From positions 1 through 63,111 of the forward strand of contig SXWH01000203.1 in the NCBI GenBank assembly GCA_005791535.1: a DNA stretch of 63,111 nt, read 5' to 3'. A program made the position numbers and the translations under genes. Origin of the DNA: Verrucomicrobiaceae bacterium. Its GTDB lineage: Bacteria; Verrucomicrobiota; Verrucomicrobiia; Chthoniobacterales; Chthoniobacteraceae. The notes beneath the pieces were generated by a model. It was not told the origin of the DNA and searched no databases. It saw nothing but the letters and a program-made list of their open reading frames with translations. Of this stretch, positions 62,301 through 63,111 are shown piece by piece. The first letter of the stretch is position 1. Each line of letters starts with the position of its first letter.

Positions 62301-62459
62301 CACCTACAGGCGCAACCGTCGCCGGCGGGTCCACCGCCCGGCGGCCGTCCGCGTTCATCTGAAACCGTGGACATATTAGGGTTGATGAACAACATCAACC
62401 GCATCAACCCCGCTTCATGGCTCATCAACTGGCACACACCCTTCACAACGCCGAATTGA
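59307..62459 (+). CDS. RHS-repeat protein, C-terminal part with RHS core and variable end
   Basis: From the first ATG after the amber codon the frame gives 1050 residues. More than 20 YD repeats (FTYDNASNLTRAQF, FSYDEEGRLTGTLQN) form the shell, followed by the RHS core: YYHFDHLGSTLALSN, YAYGPFGEA, RARWYDPKTARFLSRDPL and NPYAYANQNPLRYVDPMG. After the core comes a unique end of about 235 residues without known domain, holding the pair NINSVNPAALLVN and NINRINPASWLIN. In RHS systems this end is usually a toxin or adhesin module that changes between strains. If the amber codon is real, this part would need readthrough or separate initiation. Confidence 0.85.
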   Translation: MSDATGRRSGVVDRTGDATGITYHAPSGLPERVTNAQGGTSTMTYKARVLKLPGVTDSAKALTFFDLAKVTFPDGTSESFAYDANGNTLSRTDRAGKTWAFTFNGRGQALTATNPAGGVSTMTYDAAGNLASSKDSATGATGYTYDTLNRLITITRPGGATVTFTSDARDLLLTTTDERGKTTSFGYDNNGRLISSTDAATNTAQIAYDVLDRVESFTDRLGKTSSRTFDARRLLASVTDRNGNATTFSYDERQRPTGITDAGGQTWTLGFDDESQSTSAANPVNPPGRIKRNAMGRVVEASNALGHTSAVVRDAMQRVTQATDPLGRVTKFSYDKRGHLIAVSEEGGGAAKFTRDALGQVTSIAAPDGGIWKLSYTKEGRMHESTDPLGKIWHRTYDQRGRPATVEFPDNVTQTFTYDNASNLTRAQFTGGPDLNFTYDNLNRPATSSDASTPGDSGVTFSYDEEGRLTGTLQNGINYSATYDNGGRLRTVSYNGGAFVVTYSYDTRNRLTGVSDNVSGATISFTHDDAGRVATITRSNGVNATFTHDDAGRLTRIQDGTILDIKYARNAAGEVTAEERSALLLPGAAESSETFAFGKAGQITTTGFTYDARGRLTAAPGHTLAWDAASRLITNGTTTNGYNAFGELITTTVAGATIRHFHHHAIGGSPIVAELLETPGTIARYYVHTPGGALLYSVTPPNANAIAYYHFDHLGSTLALSNSAGTVTDSYAYGPFGEAEQHTGPSTQPFTWLGALGVRKDGALFQMRARWYDPKTARFLSRDPLPPRLADVKSLNPYAYANQNPLRYVDPMGEQEGPAPDWANKSRGIGVGGNTTLAGSNGINIRTYVTSELGLQLTFGFNIVSVDPSEGDESNSANPFLTGLSNPYTIAYWQRGHLPAFLGLDVITLSCAGESSACSTATPLEIVRENAAKFGGAVHSSASRLVNWTAIFDEVSDFEANTATPLKSKGAAGTSSGDAVVGALQNINSVNPAALLVNHLQAQPSPAGPPPGGRPRSSETVDILGLMNNINRINPASWLINWHTPFTTPN

Positions 62460-62471
62460 CCTGCTCCTATC

Positions 62472-62789
62472 ATGAAAACACTCATCGCACTCGCACTCCT
62501 TGCCGTTCCTGTCATTGCCGAAACCCCGAAGGAAAAGCCTGCTCCCTCGGAGAACGCTGCTCCCGACAAGGCCGACGGCAGTAGCTTTGCAAAAGCAATT
62601 CCCGCCAAATCCATCCCGGCGGAGTACGATTGGCTGCGAAAGAACCATCCCGGATACAAGCTCCGGCAGCAATCCCTTCAGATGCACCAGGGCAAGCCTT
62701 ACGATGTGCTAGCCATCACCAAAAAAGACGGCAAAGACATCGACGTATTCTTCGACATCTCGTCGTTCTTCGGAAAGGAGCCGAAATGA
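62472..62789 (+). CDS. Small secreted protein after the RHS end, possible immunity or accessory
   Basis: The 105-residue protein has a signal peptide (KTLIALALLAVPVIAETPKE), a charged linker and a compact C-terminal domain (PAEYDWLRKNHPGYKLRQQS, then DVLAITKKDGKDIDVFFDIS). It starts 12 bases after the RHS stop. In RHS loci the gene directly after the variable end often encodes immunity, so this is a candidate, but its export does not match immunity to a cytosolic toxin. No known family was recognised. Confidence 0.7.
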   Translation: MKTLIALALLAVPVIAETPKEKPAPSENAAPDKADGSSFAKAIPAKSIPAEYDWLRKNHPGYKLRQQSLQMHQGKPYDVLAITKKDGKDIDVFFDISSFFGKEPK

Positions 62790-62956
62790 AGAATACGACC
62801 GTGCCCTCACTCCTCATCGCGATACCGGTTCCACGCTCGGCAAACCTCAGGCCAGGCTCGGCACGCAGCACAGAGGGTATTCTTTCCTTGGACTCCTGCC
62901 AGGGACGCGGACGACGCGGCGAGTCAAGCCCCGATTACATTCGCAAACACATATGA
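62786..62956 (+). CDS. Short, possibly truncated secreted protein
   Basis: This 56-codon frame overlaps the previous stop by four bases (ATGA) and has AAAGGAG six bases before the ATG, a strong translation signal for this window. It starts KNTTVPSLLIAIPV like a signal peptide, but the remainder (RSANLRPGSARSTEGILSLD) has no stable fold pattern. It may be the front of a gene cut or shifted near the insertion element that begins about 17 bases later. Confidence 0.4.
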   Translation: MKNTTVPSLLIAIPVPRSANLRPGSARSTEGILSLDSCQGRGRRGESSPDYIRKHI

Positions 62957-62973
62957 ACAACACCTCACACCTA

Positions 62974-63111
62974 GAGCCTGTCCGGAACATTTTTAAGGGA
63001 AAAGAGTGTTAAGGAAAAGAGAAACAAAGGCGAGCCAGTGTAGGCCGGCGAAAGTGGGGGCGAGGCGCTCGTAGTCGCGGGCGAGGCGTCGAAAGCGAGC
63101 CGTCCAGGCAA
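62974..63111 (-). mobile_element. End of an IS5-type insertion element (partial)
   Basis: The element edge reads GAGCCTGTCCGGAACA from 62974, of the GGCCTGTCC type seen at IS5-family ends, preceded by CTA. It encloses the C terminus of a transposase on the minus strand. The rest of the element lies beyond the window, so the inverted partner and target duplication cannot be checked here. Confidence 0.75.
62993..63111 (-). CDS. IS5-family transposase, C-terminal part
   Basis: On the minus strand the last 38 residues before a TAA read ARFRRLARDYERLAPTFAGL followed by HWLAFVSLFLNTLFP. This matches the conserved end of IS5-family DDE transposases (WxxRFRRLARDYER). The DDE catalytic core lies outside the window. 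Whether the element is intact cannot be judged. Confidence 0.8.
   Translation of the reverse strand, partial: AWTARFRRLARDYERLAPTFAGLHWLAFVSLFLNTLFP

Overview
The window is about 63 kb of GC-rich bacterial chromosome, most likely from the phylum Verrucomicrobiota. Supporting families are two VPDSG/PEP-CTERM-tagged proteins, a PVC-type CxxCH heme protein, an ECF sigma factor of the Rhodopirellula/Verrucomicrobium kind, DUF1080 and DUF5069 proteins, a Gld-type ABC exporter with a DUF4340 partner, futalosine-pathway MqnD, and very large secreted proteins that share a C-terminal module. I cannot place it below phylum. No rRNA, tRNA, CRISPR array or replication origin was seen.

Layout. 1-3064: end of a LOG-family gene, a beta-propeller protein, purC and a small protein. 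3197-31321: a secretome-rich stretch with a CotH/lamin-tail giant protein, a Tat-type amidohydrolase, a GDPD-endonuclease fusion, a secreted alpha/beta hydrolase, a four-unit beta-helix giant, a delta-60 repeat protein, a GH26 hydrolase and a sigma/anti-sigma pair. 31443-38768: a heme protein, two short proteins ending in a near-identical sorting tag, DUF5069, a subtilase-like protein and a MarR regulator. 38841-41899: mqnD and a three-gene phospholipid operon (CDP-alcohol transferase, PlsC, CdsA). 42641-47873: a four-gene Gld-like ABC operon. 47975-50103: an ECF sigma, anti-sigma, secreted protein and PDZ operon on the minus strand. 50227-56249: a thioredoxin-like DCC protein, a squalene-cyclase-like protein, a membrane protein with a winged-helix regulator, ispH and DUF4173. 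56289-63111: DUF1080, a MetE-like protein, an RHS gene split by an amber codon, small downstream genes, and the end of an IS5-type element.

How the parts work together. Sequence links suggest an envelope and surface theme: secreted adhesins and hydrolases, two extracytoplasmic sigma systems, lipid synthesis, and an isoprenoid neighbourhood (ispH and a cyclase). The least explained structures are two separate tandem-repeat arrays, both with a 42-bp period, that share a short core and carry hairpins with compensating changes. A repeated CTTTG-N5-CAAAG palindrome also links a winged-helix regulator operon to the ispH operon.
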